Source: Ashinkailepas kermadecensis (lineage: Eukaryota; Arthropoda; Thecostraca; Neolepadidae). Taken from it: 64,000 bases of DNA. The DNA lies in contig JAOTOM010003998.1 in assembly GCA_034440615.1 (NCBI GenBank), positions 1 through 64,000 of the forward strand, given 5' to 3'. The notes under the pieces were generated by a model. It had not been told where the DNA came from. It saw nothing but the letters and a program-made list of their open reading frames with translations, and ran no database searches. A program made the translations under genes and the position numbers. Within the stretch, counting starts at the first letter, position 1. Every line of letters starts with the position of its first letter. Of the stretch, positions 11,363 through 22,328 are shown one piece after another.

Positions 11363-12299
11363 CGTGTGACGCCCCCGTCACCATCTTCGTGGGTCAGCGT
11401 CCTTCGGACATGTCACAACGTCGCCGAACGAAATTCACCGAGTCCATATCAGCTAAAACGCGAACCGCACTTTCCGCACCCAGTGCTCATCTTGTCGTGC
11501 ATTGACAACAGCTCCATACTTCAACATGTGTGAAGTGTGAAGCTGAGCAGCATCACCAGCAACGTCATCATCAACGGCATCGACGTCGTCTGCTTGCCCA
11601 CCGCTATTGAGCACAAGCACAGAGGCACAGACGCGCGTACCCACATCCACGTATGCACACGCTACATTACTTCGTTTACATGAGCATAAAATAACGGAAC
11701 GGTGCGTCATTTTCTTTTTTACGCGGAAGTTGGATCATGTAGCCAGGCACTTCGTGCACCCAAACCTACGAATAATCTATCGTAAAATCATGATTGGGGA
11801 GTTGGCAGTTTCAAAATATCGTAAACTTGGCGGTTAATTACACTACTAAAGTGAAGTTTTTACGACTAAAAGCTAATTAATAACTGTAAAGCTAATTAAT
11901 TTCCAGCAAACATATTGAGCACGTGCGTTTGGACATATTTGATACCATTTTGTAATCATCGTAACTGAGATGCATCTCATGTCCATCTTACGTACGTCAC
12001 CGCTGCACTATCGGTCCCGGCGCCTCTGTCACGTCAAGGCCAATGCCAGCCAAGGCCAGGGCGGGAAAGCGCGGTTGAGGGTCATTTAATACAGGTATTG
12101 GATGATCTCTATTAGACCTTGAGTACGAGTTATGCCCACACAACGTGATAATACAGAAACTGCAGTTATGGTGGGAGTGCTGCTTGGCCCGCAGATGTAT
12201 GAATTCTTGAGCACTTAATCACTGAACAGTTCATTGTAAAACAGCACCATCCATCCTCCAAATGAGAAAAATGATGGGATGATTCTCTGAAGAGGGCGA
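11363..12299. other. No gene recognised
   Basis: Mixed unique sequence. AT-rich between about 11780 and 11960 with several TAATTA motifs. Short open frames (85 codons minus at 11453-11710; 76 codons plus at 11607-11837) show nothing recognisable. Confidence 0.5.
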
Positions 12300-12900
12300 T
12301 TCATGGCCACAAATCCAGGAAGATTCTATCTTTTCAACGATTCCGCAGGTCCATACATGCCGATGATGTATGGCAGCCGAACTGGAATGCAGTGACCCTA
12401 TATTATATGCCGCTTCCAAGATTATGCAAAGACATCACAATCCTCTGTTCTGGTGGAATGGGCTATCTGATTGTATCTTGACATGGGTCATGCTTTCCTT
12501 GCAGTACATTCACCGGCTTTATGAATGAGGGTTTCGTAATTCAGACGTTTTGCAGCCATCTACAATCATCCCACGTTCTAAAAACCTCTTCCTTAAACCC
12601 AGCTTTCTACAAGGCAGCATCCACACCCTTCGTGCATTTGGCCTACAATTTGTAAACAGAAACTTGGATGGCATGAAAGCCTTTATCCTTCGGATTTGTC
12701 AAAAAGAATCTGCGCATTCTTTTTGAACGTCTCAACATGACAACAATCTTCAACAATGCTTTTCTCGCTGCTTTTACCTGTATATATGCAAATATTACAA
12801 CCAGCATGGTAGGCGGCATCACGAGTTCGTCCTGAGTCCGATCCATCAACGCAATATCATAAATATGTCTTGGCAAACAGAATAACTGCTGAAATTTCAC
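12300..12900 (-). pseudogene. PIF/Harbinger (HARBI1-like) transposase remnant
   Basis: An open frame 12900-12643 has the basic RRSKRMRRFF..NPKDKGFHAIQ region typical of the N-terminal part of Harbinger nucleases (RRRRRFWVHP..GxFHxLxxEL in relatives). Downstream, in a frame broken by stops, IPPEQRIVMSLHNLGSG followed by YRVTAFQFGCHTSS corresponds to the family's conserved PPEQRLAxxLxxLATGxxYRxxAxxFxxxxST helix-turn-helix-like block. At least six in-frame stops lie between and after these blocks. The DDE catalytic part is missing. It is a dead fragment, and flanking inverted repeats were not found. Confidence 0.68.
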
Positions 12901-13040
12901 CCTCAGCTTGAAGAACTTAGTACCTGATCATCCAATAAAACCGTTTTGAATTAAACAAATTGGCTGTGCTAGGCAACATGGTTTAAATCGACGTAATACA
13001 ACAAGTCTATCCACATACCTATCGCATGGGTATACTGATG

Positions 13041-13115
<75 letters not shown>

Positions 13116-13762
13116 ATTCAGTATACCTATCAGCACTGGTGCATAAAATCAGCGGTATTTGCTGCGCCATTAATGTAATTTTATTTTAAACAATCGTTAG
13201 CTTGGGAGCATACAAATTCCGCAAAGTTAACGGAGAACTCAAGCTTGCTCATGTAAATGCTTTCGATCCTTTGGGATTTTAGTTCGAACGGAATTACGTT
13301 TAAGGTCAAAGCTAATTGTGCGATTCATGTAAGCGGCGTGTATGAACAACACTAGTCTGGTACACCGAGTAGTTAGCCCGTCATTCAGTGCGGTGTTGTT
13401 GGATTATCTTTAACTGGGGATTATTGGGGATTACTGGGGATTTATAGGATTATCTTTAACTGGTCCTATCGTAGGCAAGTTCGTGTCACCCGGCAGTGAT
13501 TGTCTAGGGTCCGCCTCTATTGTACGGTAACTGGTTGTCAAATCCAACGAGTTCTCAAATCCAACCGCGAGGGGAGGGGTCCGGTCGTCCCGCTCTGCTC
13601 CAGACACACCCCACATGTGGCTCGGTCGCATGGTACATGGGTGTCACAATCCCATGACGACACAGCATCCGCCGACCGGCCGTCTCTGCCGGCACCGGAG
13701 GTGACCAAGCCAAACATCCGGTCCACACGGATACTCGAGGCGTCAATCGGCCGACGTCGGCG
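12901..13762. other. No gene recognised; contains (TA)n at 13040-13113
   Basis: A pure (TA)n tract of about 75 bases at 13040-13113 sits in AT-rich unique sequence. From 13392 GGATTATCTTTAACTGG occurs twice around GGGGATTA repeats. From 13500 to 13760 the sequence becomes GC-rich and open on both strands (134 codons plus, 97 codons minus), just ahead of the next array. No domain is recognised. Confidence 0.55.
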
Positions 13763-14052
13763 GTGGCAGGGGCCGGCCCACCGACCGGGATCCGCTCGCC
13801 GTGACGTCAGCGGTGGCAGGGGCCGGCCCACCGACCGGGATCCGCTCGCCGTGACGTCAGCGGTGGCAGGGGCCGGCCGACCGACCGGGATCCGCTCGCC
13901 GTGACGTCAGCGGTGGCAGGTGCCGGCCGACCGACCGGGATCCGCTCGCCGTGACGTCAGCGGTGGCAGGGGCCGGCCGACCGACCGGGATCCGCTCGCC
14001 GTGACGTCAGCGGTGGCAGGGGCCGGCCCACCGACCGGGATCCGCTCGCAGC
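13763..14052. repeat. 50-bp minisatellite with a CRE palindrome in each junction
   Basis: About 5.8 units sharing GGTGGCAGGGGCCGGCC, CACCGACCGGGATCCGCTCG and CCGTGACGTCAGC. The perfect CRE/ATF palindrome TGACGTCA occurs five times at 50-base spacing. Units are nearly identical. Confidence 0.96.
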
Positions 14053-14462
14053 CCGGATTCCACGACACATGGCAGCAGCCCCGACTAGGCTGCCAAGTGC
14101 ATTCGAAAGAGGGTCTAAAGTTGTCTTCGTTACATAATTATTTCGAGGAAACCAATGCACGAATCGGACTGATTCAGATAGCGATCAATGTTCCCGCATC
14201 ATGCGTGTTCAGTGCGGAAACAAATCGACTCCGGGGTTATAGGTGACGTCACAAGTCAGGTCACACGATAACGTTGGAATTCTGCTATGTCTCATCTTTT
14301 CGCTGACGTACCTCACAACTGCAATCTACAGAATGGCCGAACTTCCACGCAATCGACAGTCTTGCCATCTTGATGATCTTGCCAATCGTTTGGGTGCCAT
14401 GCTACCACAGCTAGTGAGTGAACACACCATCGGCAGTCAGTAAGCACACGATCATCAGCTGC
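14053..14462. other. No gene recognised
   Basis: Unique sequence between two arrays, with short chance open frames on the plus strand. It contains one GTGACGTCAC motif near 14244. Confidence 0.5.
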
Positions 14463-15322
14463 TGCAGGAGTGACAGGAGCTGACACGGGTGACGGCAACA
14501 GCTGACACGGGTGATGGCAACAGCTGACACGGGTGATGGCAACAGCTGACACGGGTGATGGCAACAGCTGACATGGGTGATGGCAGCAGCTAACATTGGT
14601 GATGGCAACAGCTGATAATGGTGATGGCAACAGCTGTCACTGGTGATTGCGACAGCTGACAAGGGTGATGGCAACAGCTGACACGGGTGAAGGCAACAGC
14701 TGATACGGGTGATGGCAACAGCTGACACGGGTGATGGCAACAGCTGACACGGGTGATGGCAACAGCTTACACGGGTGATGGCAACAGCTTACACTGGTGA
14801 TAGCAACAGCTGACAAGGGTGATGGCAGCAGCTAACATTGGTGATGGCAACAGCTGATAATGGTGATGGCAACAGCTGACACTGGTGATTGCGACAGCTG
14901 ACAAGGGTGATGGCAACAGCTGACATGGGTGACGGCAATAGCTGACACGGGTGATGGCAGCAGCTGACAATGTGATGGCAACATCTGATAATGGTGATGG
15001 CAATAGCTGACACTGGTGATGGCAACAGCTGACACGGGTGATGGGAACAGCTGACACGGATGATGGCAACAGCTGATAATGATAATGGCAAAAGCTGACA
15101 CTGGTGATGGCAACAGCTGACACTGGTGATGGCAGCAGCTGACACTGGTGATGGCAACAACTGACAATGTGATGGCAACATCTGATAATGGTGATAGCAA
15201 CAGCTGACACGGGTGATGGCAACAGCTGACAATGTGATGGCAACATCTGATAATGGTGATGGCAGCAGCTGACAGGGGTGGTGGCAACAGCTGACACGGG
15301 TGATGGCAACAGCTGACAAGGG
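14463..15322. repeat. 22-bp minisatellite with E-box-like CAGCTG
   Basis: About 39 units of GGTGATGGCAACAGCTGACA plus two bases. Variants include GATAATGG and shortened AATGTGATGG units that recur in the same order, giving a higher-order pattern. Most units hold the E-box-like CAGCTG. The long SAVAITRVSCCHHPCQLLP frames on the minus strand are artefacts. Confidence 0.97.
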
Positions 15323-15889
15323 TGGAGAATGCAGCGTTGCATGTATTGCGGCCAGGGGCGGAACCTTAAACACATTAATCGCAGGGCCCAGCGATGTTGA
15401 CGCTGATCATATCTGAGCGTTGCACGAGCTGACCGTAATGTTGTCGGACTTCAGCATCTGCTTATATGGTAGACACCTCAGTGAACTTTTCTGAGGCGAC
15501 TCTGAAGCGAAGAAATGTGAAGACATGGCTGGAAAAGTGTACAAAATCTATAACAAGCGCACCTTTTCCCACATCAATTTGGGAACTCCAGCTGCGTCTT
15601 GAACTGCAGTTCAAACTATTACTGCAACACCATTGTTATCTTAAAATATTGTATCCGTTGGTTTTTCTTTTGCACCAAAACATCCGCATTGTCGTGGAAT
15701 TCGCATCCGCAGCTGTGCGCGTGCGTTTCACGTGTGTTTCACGTGTGTTTCACGTGCGTTTCACGTCCGCTCGCTGACATAGTGAGACCGCCTCGCTTCA
15801 GGAAATCTGTATCAGTATAATTTCGTTGTAGTGTCACTCAGAAATTGAAAACTAGTCTCATGACATGTAAAAATTTCACACTTACTTAC
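15323..15889. other. No gene recognised; small CACGTG array at 15720-15768
   Basis: The only structured part is about four copies of an 11-bp unit GTGTTTCACGT (15720-15768), which creates CACGTG E-boxes at the junctions. The rest is unique sequence with a 103-codon plus-strand open frame lacking motifs. Confidence 0.5.
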
Positions 15890-15970
15890 CGACCACTCGG
15901 CACCCGCTTTTTGGGATTCAACAAGCCCACCGTACGACAAGAAGAGGTTGCTCCCGTGCATGCGAGCGGC
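15890..15970 (-). CDS. Candidate exon with consensus donor (unrecognised)
   Basis: On the minus strand the segment ends exactly at GGTCG|GTAAGT (donor at 15889-15884). A possible acceptor (CCCCACCGAG) lies at 15971-15972, with an unusual G before AG. Two frames are open: one reads RMHGSNLFLSYGGLVESQKA, the other reads RTVGLLNPKKRVPSGR. Neither is a family I can name. Strand and frame are uncertain. Confidence 0.2.
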
Positions 15971-16441
15971 CTCGGTGGGGGTAGGGGCGTAGTGATATAT
16001 CCCTCCGTTTTGTGTTTTTATCTTGATATTGCACGAGTGTCAATGCGAATTTGCTCTGTATCGTCGTCTTGCCAAATATTTAGGTATTTTGCCGAAATTT
16101 GGCAGCATTTGACCTGTGGAAGACACGAGGCGAGCTTGCCGCTGCAGCCGACCCCATGGTCTCACTTTCCGCGTCGTAGTGGAAGTGATGCAGAAGCGTG
16201 CGGCTGACGGGACCTGCAGTCCTTAGAGAACAGTACACTGCGTGTACTGTTCTATTATATAACTTCCTTGAGACGTTAATAAATGCTGTATTTTCACTCA
16301 GCTCCTATAGAACATCTGCTGCGACCCTCCGCGCAAGTTAGTTGCGATGCTGCCCAGTTTGAACAATGAACAATGGTCGACGAGGATTGGGCCGATACAA
16401 TTCAGAGCTGACTTTGCAACTAGAAGAAGGTCGTCGGTTTG

Positions 16442-16617
16442 GGGGCGGGGGTGGCCGAGTGGTTAAGCTGTTGAGCTCGGGATACAAAGGTCCCTGGTTC
16501 AACACTCGCACCACTCGGGACATTTCCCAAACTCGAGGCCGACCGGCGAAACAGCGTGGGCGGCGCCATTAGCCGTGATCCTGCATAAAGTACCTCGTAA
16601 ACCACCCAATAAACAAT
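16442..16617 (+). mobile_element. tRNA-derived SINE (family 1), full length with target-site duplication
   Basis: The head resembles a class II (Ser/Leu-like) tRNA: A box GGCCGAGTGGTTAAG and B box GGTTCAACACT. The body contains ACTCGGGACATTTCCCAA and GGCGCCATTAGCCGTGATC. The tail is A-rich (ACCACCCAATAAACAAT). A 15-base direct repeat flanks it (AAGGTCGTCGGTTTG at 16427-16441, AAGGTCATCGATTTG at 16618-16632; two mismatches), as expected for LINE-mediated insertion. Related copies lie at 29892, 31159 and 42413. Confidence 0.85.
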
Positions 16618-16828
16618 AAGGTCATCGATTTGCAGGGCTAGTGCAGGCTTTGGTGATAGCCCAAGCTTCCCCTCAAGCTTCCCATCGGCACAGTCGGTCG
16701 CTTGCCGTCCATCGCCATGATTTCACTCCATTCGTCTTAATTGCAGTGTCCATGAGTATCACGAATATATAGGCGGACGAGACGATGCTTGGTTTACTTT
16801 GTTTCATGCACCACCAATTGCATAACGT

Positions 16829-17834
16829 TAGCACGCGCACGTCCGGGTGGGGGGGCAGATATCTGCCCCCCCCCCTGCAGTTTTTCCTAATTTGCCGCCA
16901 TACTAATCGGGTTAGCAAGGCCAAACCTCGTATGGCTGTTCATTAGTCTTTTCCGCATATCCTTAGAAATATTTGGCCCTGGGTCATCTCAAGTCAGGTC
17001 ACCAGATCAGGCGAAGTGACCCAACATCCCTCGGAGTCTTGGTGGCATCACTTCCACAATAATAGGGAGATTGATTTCAAACTTATAGCACGTCATGATC
17101 TCATCAGGGACTATAATATATATCTCGCTTTTTCGCAGCATTTACCTGAGGTCAGGTCGCGGCCATGGCTTCCCCCATTATAGGCCTATGGTAAAATATA
17201 CAAATGTTTCCTGGTTACATATTTGCTCTCGGAATGACCTCCCAACGGTTATGGCGTGTAGTTCGAAGCTATTCTCAATGTTACCGCTGATATTTTTGCT
17301 CAGTGACCTCACCAAGGTCATCGGAGGTCACCTGAGATCACTAGCACATTTTTGCGCATTATATCGCACTGCATTGAGCTAGAAGGCTGCAATTACCGTC
17401 ATTGTGCTGGTATCGCCAAGACGTGTCGATTGATGCATTACATGACCTCCCTAGGCTACCTCATGACCTTGACCTGAGGTCATAGTTTCGGAGTTGACCT
17501 GACCTTAAATCACACAGCGTATTGTCGATAGCACATTTCAAGGGCTGTCACATAGCATTCGCCGTTTGTTTCTATCTGCTACAGGTCCTGAGATATGTGT
17601 CAATATCTGAGGGTCCCACCCGATCTGGTCGAATTCGACCTATGATGACCCAGTGACCTAAATATTGACCTGAGCGGAAAATGAACAAAATACTTTCGAT
17701 AAAGCTTGTCACCAGCTATCCAACGCCGTTTTCTGTTTGTCGCTACCTAGCATAGTTCTGGAGATCTTAGGGGAGCAAACATCTGCCCCCCCAGACATGC
17801 GAAGTTGGCGCGGACCGCCGGACGTGCGAGTGCT
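16829..17834. mobile_element. Non-autonomous DNA transposon with 18-bp inverted termini, TA-flanked
   Basis: The left end TAGCACGCGCACGTCCGG (16829-16846) and the reverse complement of the right end (17817-17834), TAGCACTCGCACGTCCGG, differ at one base. The outermost TA fits a TA target-site duplication (Tc1/mariner-like), but the superfamily is inferred. Just inside the left end lies a perfect palindrome: seven G, CAGATATCTG, seven C (16849-16872). The right end carries ACATCTGCCCCCCC. The 1-kb interior has no transposase and is rich in AGGTCA/TGACCT half-sites. Confidence 0.78.
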
Positions 17835-18885
17835 AGGCCTCTTCATCCTAGGAATGGGACCCACTGTGGCACAGCTATTTTCTACACCACTCATTGTCCC
17901 TACGACTTTTGCCGGTAGTGAATGTCAGCTCTATTATCGCTCAGCTTTTCGCCACTATTCGCGCGCAAATCCCCGCCACCTCGACACACACTGTCCAGAC
18001 CCTCCGCAGGTTGTCATTTATCGCATTACCTGGAATGGCCAGCGGCTGAATTGGTGGCGACCGCTTTCCCGGTCGCACTTATTGTGATCAGCAGCACTCT
18101 ACGGCGAGCAGAGATGCGTCGATCGCGATTAAGTTGGAAAGCAGTGCTGTGCGGTGCTTCTGCAGCCGCCACATACGGTGTAATCGTCGACCGAGCGGCG
18201 CAAAGCCATCTCGCCGAAACGACGTTCAGACCGGTTCACGATTGCGCGCATACCGAGTGCGCGCACAGCCCGTCCAGGAGCCGCTCCATTCGGCGCCGCA
18301 GCGTCGACAGTTGACGCGCCGCCGGCGACGCAGCCGCTGCGCTGCGACACCAGCATCAGGCGGCCTCTCCTCGCCTGCTCACCTCGCGGCAGGGTGCGCG
18401 TGTCGAGAGGTCTGTTGATAAGTGTCAGTAAGTGTCAGTAAGTGTCAGGACGACACACGTCATGCGATTGTCCGCCGGCTTGTGGTAGGCAGTGAGGCAC
18501 TGGCGTGGACGCATGTCCCGCTTATGTTTATTCAAACGAGGCAGTCTCGTTATGCTAGCTGGCATACGTGAAGCACACGCGTGAAGCACATACGTGAAAC
18601 ATACACGTGAAGCACATACGTGGAGCACATACGTGAAGTGCATACGCAGAGTTGCTGGTCTAACTTCCAACGTTTGGCTGCAGAGACAATTATATTGTTG
18701 AGCACAACTAGGGCAGAGCCGGTTATTTTAGCAGCACAACGGGGGGAGCGCCTGTCATTTTAGCAGCACAACGAGGGCAGCGCCTGCTATTTTAGCAGCA
18801 CAACGGGGGCAGAGCCGGTTATCTTAGCAGCACAACGGGGGCAGAGCCGTTTGTTTGCGCTGTGGGGCGTATCGATCAGGAATGA
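17835..18885. other. GC-rich unique sequence and small arrays, no gene recognised
   Basis: 17900-18420 is GC- and CpG-rich with a 130-codon plus-strand open frame (17922-18314) of unknown nature. Small repeats follow: AAGTGTCAGT three times at 18419-18448; ~17-bp units around ACATACGTGAAGC at 18562-18645; and about four ~35-bp units sharing TTTTAGCAGCACAACG at 18702-18850. On the minus strand an AATAAA (near 18525) could serve the candidate terminal exon above 18886. Confidence 0.5.
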
Positions 18886-19131
18886 TCATTCATCGCCCAG
18901 CAATCGGACAGCATGTTTTCTGTCTGGTGTCACCACACATTTGTCACCAGCGTCGCCGGCAGTCGGGGGAGCGACGGGTCGGCGGACGGCACGGTCCGTG
19001 ATTGAGGGCATATCGCCGGGAATCCGACCTGAGACGGCAAACGGAAACTGGTTGGCGCCGTGGCAGACCAGCCATCCCCACAGCCTGTCGAAGTGAGAGC
19101 GAAGCGCGCCCGAGACGACGTCACCGCTCGT
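18886..19131 (-). CDS. Candidate terminal exon next to the 34-bp array (unrecognised protein)
   Basis: On the minus strand a good acceptor (CCCGCACGCCTACCAG, AG at 19133-19132) is followed by 81 codons to a TGA stop at 18886. The frame has strongly GC-ending codons and reads TSGDVVSGALRSHFDRLWGW, then LVCHGANQFPFAVSGRIPGD. I cannot name the family. The opposite strand is also partly open, so this is a proposal. The 34-bp array starts immediately on the intron side, and each unit carries a similar pyrimidine-rich CCCGCACCACCGTCAG. Confidence 0.32.
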   Translation of the reverse strand, partial: TSGDVVSGALRSHFDRLWGWLVCHGANQFPFAVSGRIPGDMPSITDRAVRRPVAPPTAGDAGDKCVVTPDRKHAVRLLGDE

Positions 19132-19140
19132 CTGGTAGGC

Positions 19141-19660
19141 GTGCGGGATACCAACGTATGGCGCACTGACGGTGGTGCGGGATACCAACGTATGGCGCAC
19201 TGACGGTGGTGCGGGATACCAACGTATGGCGCACTGACAGTGGTGCGGGATACCAACGTATTGCGCACTGACGGTGGCGTGGGATACCAACGTATGGCTC
19301 ACTGACGGTAGCGCGGGGTACCAACGTATGGCGCACTGACGGTAGCGCGGGGTACCAACGTATGGCGCACTGACGGTGGTGCGGGATACCAACGTATGGC
19401 GCACTGACAGTGGTGCGGGATACCAACGTATGGCGCACTGACGGTAGCGCGGGATACCAACGTATGGCGCACTGACGGTAGCGCGGGGTACCAACGTATG
19501 GCGCACTGACAGTGGTGCGGGATACCAACGTATTGCGCACTGACGGTGGCGTGGGATACCAACGTATGGCGCACTGACGGTAGCGCGGGGTACCAACGTA
19601 TGGCGCACTGACGGTGACGTGTGATACCAACGTATGGCGCACTGACAGTGGCGCGCGGCA
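19141..19660. repeat. 34-bp minisatellite
   Basis: About 15 units sharing GGGATACCAACGTATGGCGC and ACTGACGGT, with GGGGTACC and GTGGGATACC variants ordered in blocks. On the minus strand every unit contains GGTATCCCGCACCACCGTCAG, which looks like a 3' splice site and mirrors the proposed acceptor of the adjacent exon. Confidence 0.97.
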
Positions 19661-19668
19661 TCTGTGGC

Positions 19669-20318
19669 ACAATGGTCATCACCACAATGGTCATCACCAC
19701 AATGGTCATCACCACAATGGTCATCACCACAATGGCCATCACCACAATAGTCATCACCACAATGGTCATCACCACAATGGCCATCACCACATTGGTCATC
19801 ACCACAATGGCCATCACCACAATGGTCATCACCACAATGGTCATCACCACAATGGTCATCACCACAATGGTCATCACCACAATGATCATCACCATAATGG
19901 CCATCACCACAATGGTCATCACCACAATGGTCATCACCACAATGGCCATCACCACATTGGTCATCACCACAATGGTCATCACCACAATGGTCATCACCAC
20001 AATGGTCATCACCACAATGGTCATCACCACAATGGTCATCACCACAATGGTCATCACCACAATGGTCATCACCACAATGGTCATCACCACAATGACCATC
20101 ACCACAATGGTCATCACCACAATGGTCATCACCACAATGGTCATCACCACAATGGTCATCACCACAATGGTCATCACCACAATGGTCATCACCACAATGG
20201 TCATCACCACAATGGTCATCACCACAATGGCCATCACCACAATGGTCATCACCACAATGTCCATCACCACAATGGTCATCACCACAATGTCCATCACCAC
20301 AATGGTCATCACCACCAC
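19669..20318. repeat. 15-bp minisatellite (CATCACCACAATGGT)n
   Basis: About 43 nearly identical units. The HHNGH / ITTMV / DDHCG peptide repeats on the two strands are artefacts of a unit length divisible by three and lacking stops. Confidence 0.98.
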
Positions 20319-20939
20319 TCAGACAGTGGCCATGTGTCGCGCCTTCACGCTTCATCTACTCCTAGGTGAATCCGAATGCTCCACTACCAACGACAAAGCG
20401 GGTTCGATTTTTACCCGCCTTAGTCCACTCACCACGCTGTACGGTGTTGCCATTAGCTGATTGCTGCTGAGGGATTATCATCAGTTGACGCACCATTTAT
20501 TACCCTCCGTCAATGTAGATGATTGTCACACACCGGCCCCAAGGGTTTCGCGTGAGTATGTGACGCCGGCACTAGCTGCGGCGTCGGCTCTTCACCCAGC
20601 TGATGGCGAATCGCTTCCCGTGGCGCAAAAACAAATGAGAATAGCATGGCAGATATCTGATCTTTGACGTCATAAGTGGGAACATGTCAAGCCGTTGTGC
20701 TGCTGAATTTGCGAATCATCGCCAACTGACCTCACCTGTTGACCCTACACGGATGGTGCTGGGTGTGGTAGTGCGATAGGCAATTCAGTTCACCTGTTTA
20801 CGAAGGACATCGAACTGTCTAATGTCAACCGAGGTCGTTGACCGAACTTGATCTCGGATGGCATTTATGAATGTTTATGTGGTCAATGTGCACGCTGAAG
20901 CTGAATTGTGCGTACCTCGTCACCGTCGAGTACCGGGAG
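20319..20939. other. No gene recognised
   Basis: Unique sequence. TTTGACGTCATAAGTGGGAACA at 20661-20682 resembles ATGACGTCATAAGTTGGAACA at 9140-9160, a possible short dispersed repeat that includes a CRE palindrome. No open frame is convincing. Confidence 0.5.
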
Positions 20940-21018
20940 GCCGCGCTTCTGGGCGCTTCTGGGCGCTTCTGGGCGCTTCTGGGCGTTTCTGGCCGCTTCT
21001 GGGCGCTTCTGGGCGCTT
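20940..21018. repeat. 10-bp minisatellite (GGGCGCTTCT)n
   Basis: About eight near-perfect units, with two substituted units (GGGCGTTTCT and GGCCGCTTCT). Confidence 0.94.
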
Positions 21019-21737
21019 CAGATGTGAGGTCAGCACCATGACCTCATCCGTCCTTAACGTATTGGCTGAAATGGCCAAATCACGTATCGTTGGTATGCCA
21101 AAACACTACGAAATACTATGGCGAGCCATTAATGTGTGCATTTGTTGTTGCTATGGACAAGTTGTAAGCCTGAAAAACGTTTTTGTGGAAGATAATACAT
21201 TTAAGCTAACCCTGGAGGTCAACTAGTAACCCAAGTGCACACATTATGTGTCAATCGCAAGATCTCGTCGCATGCAATACGCCTCTTTGTTCATGTCGAC
21301 AACTATCCGCTTGGAAACGTTTCGGTCGCACCAACCCCACCGCATTGGGAAAGTGTCCAGCGTGCAAGCGCAAAGGCAAGACCGCAGGCTCCAGTGCTGG
21401 AATGACAGTCTCTGACAGTGAGCGACATGGATCGCGTACAGGAAGGGCACTTAGCTGCCGCATCAGCGGCCCGGTTCCCAGAGATGGTTCCCAGCGATGC
21501 CCAGGTGGTTCACACCTGGAGGATGGGGGCGGGGGGGGGGCACGCTTCGTGAGCTTGGCGGGGCGCGTGGGCACTGTCCTCAGCTACAGGATGCCAAGAG
21601 AAACCGAGGAATATCGATTAGCCAGACGCTGCATTTTCCGCCATTGCGAGGAGCACGTCAGCCCGGCATTCACTGGAGAGTGTTAAGCGCCCCCAGCTCG
21701 TGGCGTTGGGCTAAGACCCCAGCCAACGACGAGATAT
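21019..21737. other. No gene recognised
   Basis: Mixed unique sequence with open frames on both strands at 21246-21686 (146 codons plus) and 21251-21574 (107 codons minus), neither with known motifs. A G-run lies at 21523-21540. Confidence 0.45.
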
Positions 21738-21850
21738 TACAAGTATTGGCAATGCCGCCGAGATAATTACAAGTCTTGGCCCATGCCGCCGAGATAATTA
21801 CAAGTCTTGGCCCATGCCGCCGATATAATTACAAGTCTTGGCCCATGCCC
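21738..21850. repeat. 31-bp minisatellite
   Basis: About 3.5 units of GAGATAATTACAAGTCTTGG plus CCCATGCCGCC. Confidence 0.92.
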
Positions 21851-22129
21851 CAGCCGTTGCCAATTATCGCAGCGCATTGGAGTCCCTAATCATTACTTGC
21901 CAGGATGTAGTTATTTGGCGCGTCTGAAAAGAATGTGTTCATTTCCGTGTACAATCTACCTATGTCAACATCGCAGCATCTTTAAGTGGAAAAGTGGTCC
22001 GCTGAGAAAAGATGTTGGATTATGGGAATATGATCATATATGCCGTCAAGGAAATTGTAATTTTGAAGCGACCGGTATCGGCCGGGCATCAGAGAAACTT
22101 CCGGGCGGAATACACTGCACGCCACCACC

Positions 22130-22328
22130 GACCGTGCGATGCTGTACTGCCCCGTGGGCACCCACACAAACTCCACGCCACCACCCACCGCGCGATACTC
22201 GACTGCCCCGTGGGGATCCACACAAACTCCACGCCACCACCCACTGCGCGATACTCGACTGCACCGTGGGCATCCACACAAACCCCACGCCACCACCCAC
22301 CGCGCGATACTCGACTGCCTTGCGGCAC
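22130..22328. repeat. 56-bp minisatellite (not the later 56-bp family)
   Basis: About 3.5 units sharing ATCCACACAAACTCCACGCC and ACCACCCACCGCGCGATACT. Sequence is unrelated to the array at 23.1-26.6 kb. Confidence 0.93.

Noticed and set aside
18886..20355. 489-codon minus-strand frame across the 15-bp and 34-bp arrays
   Set aside because: Mostly stop-free repeats (CGDDH and QCAIRWYPAP). Only the last 81 codons are considered, as a separate candidate exon.
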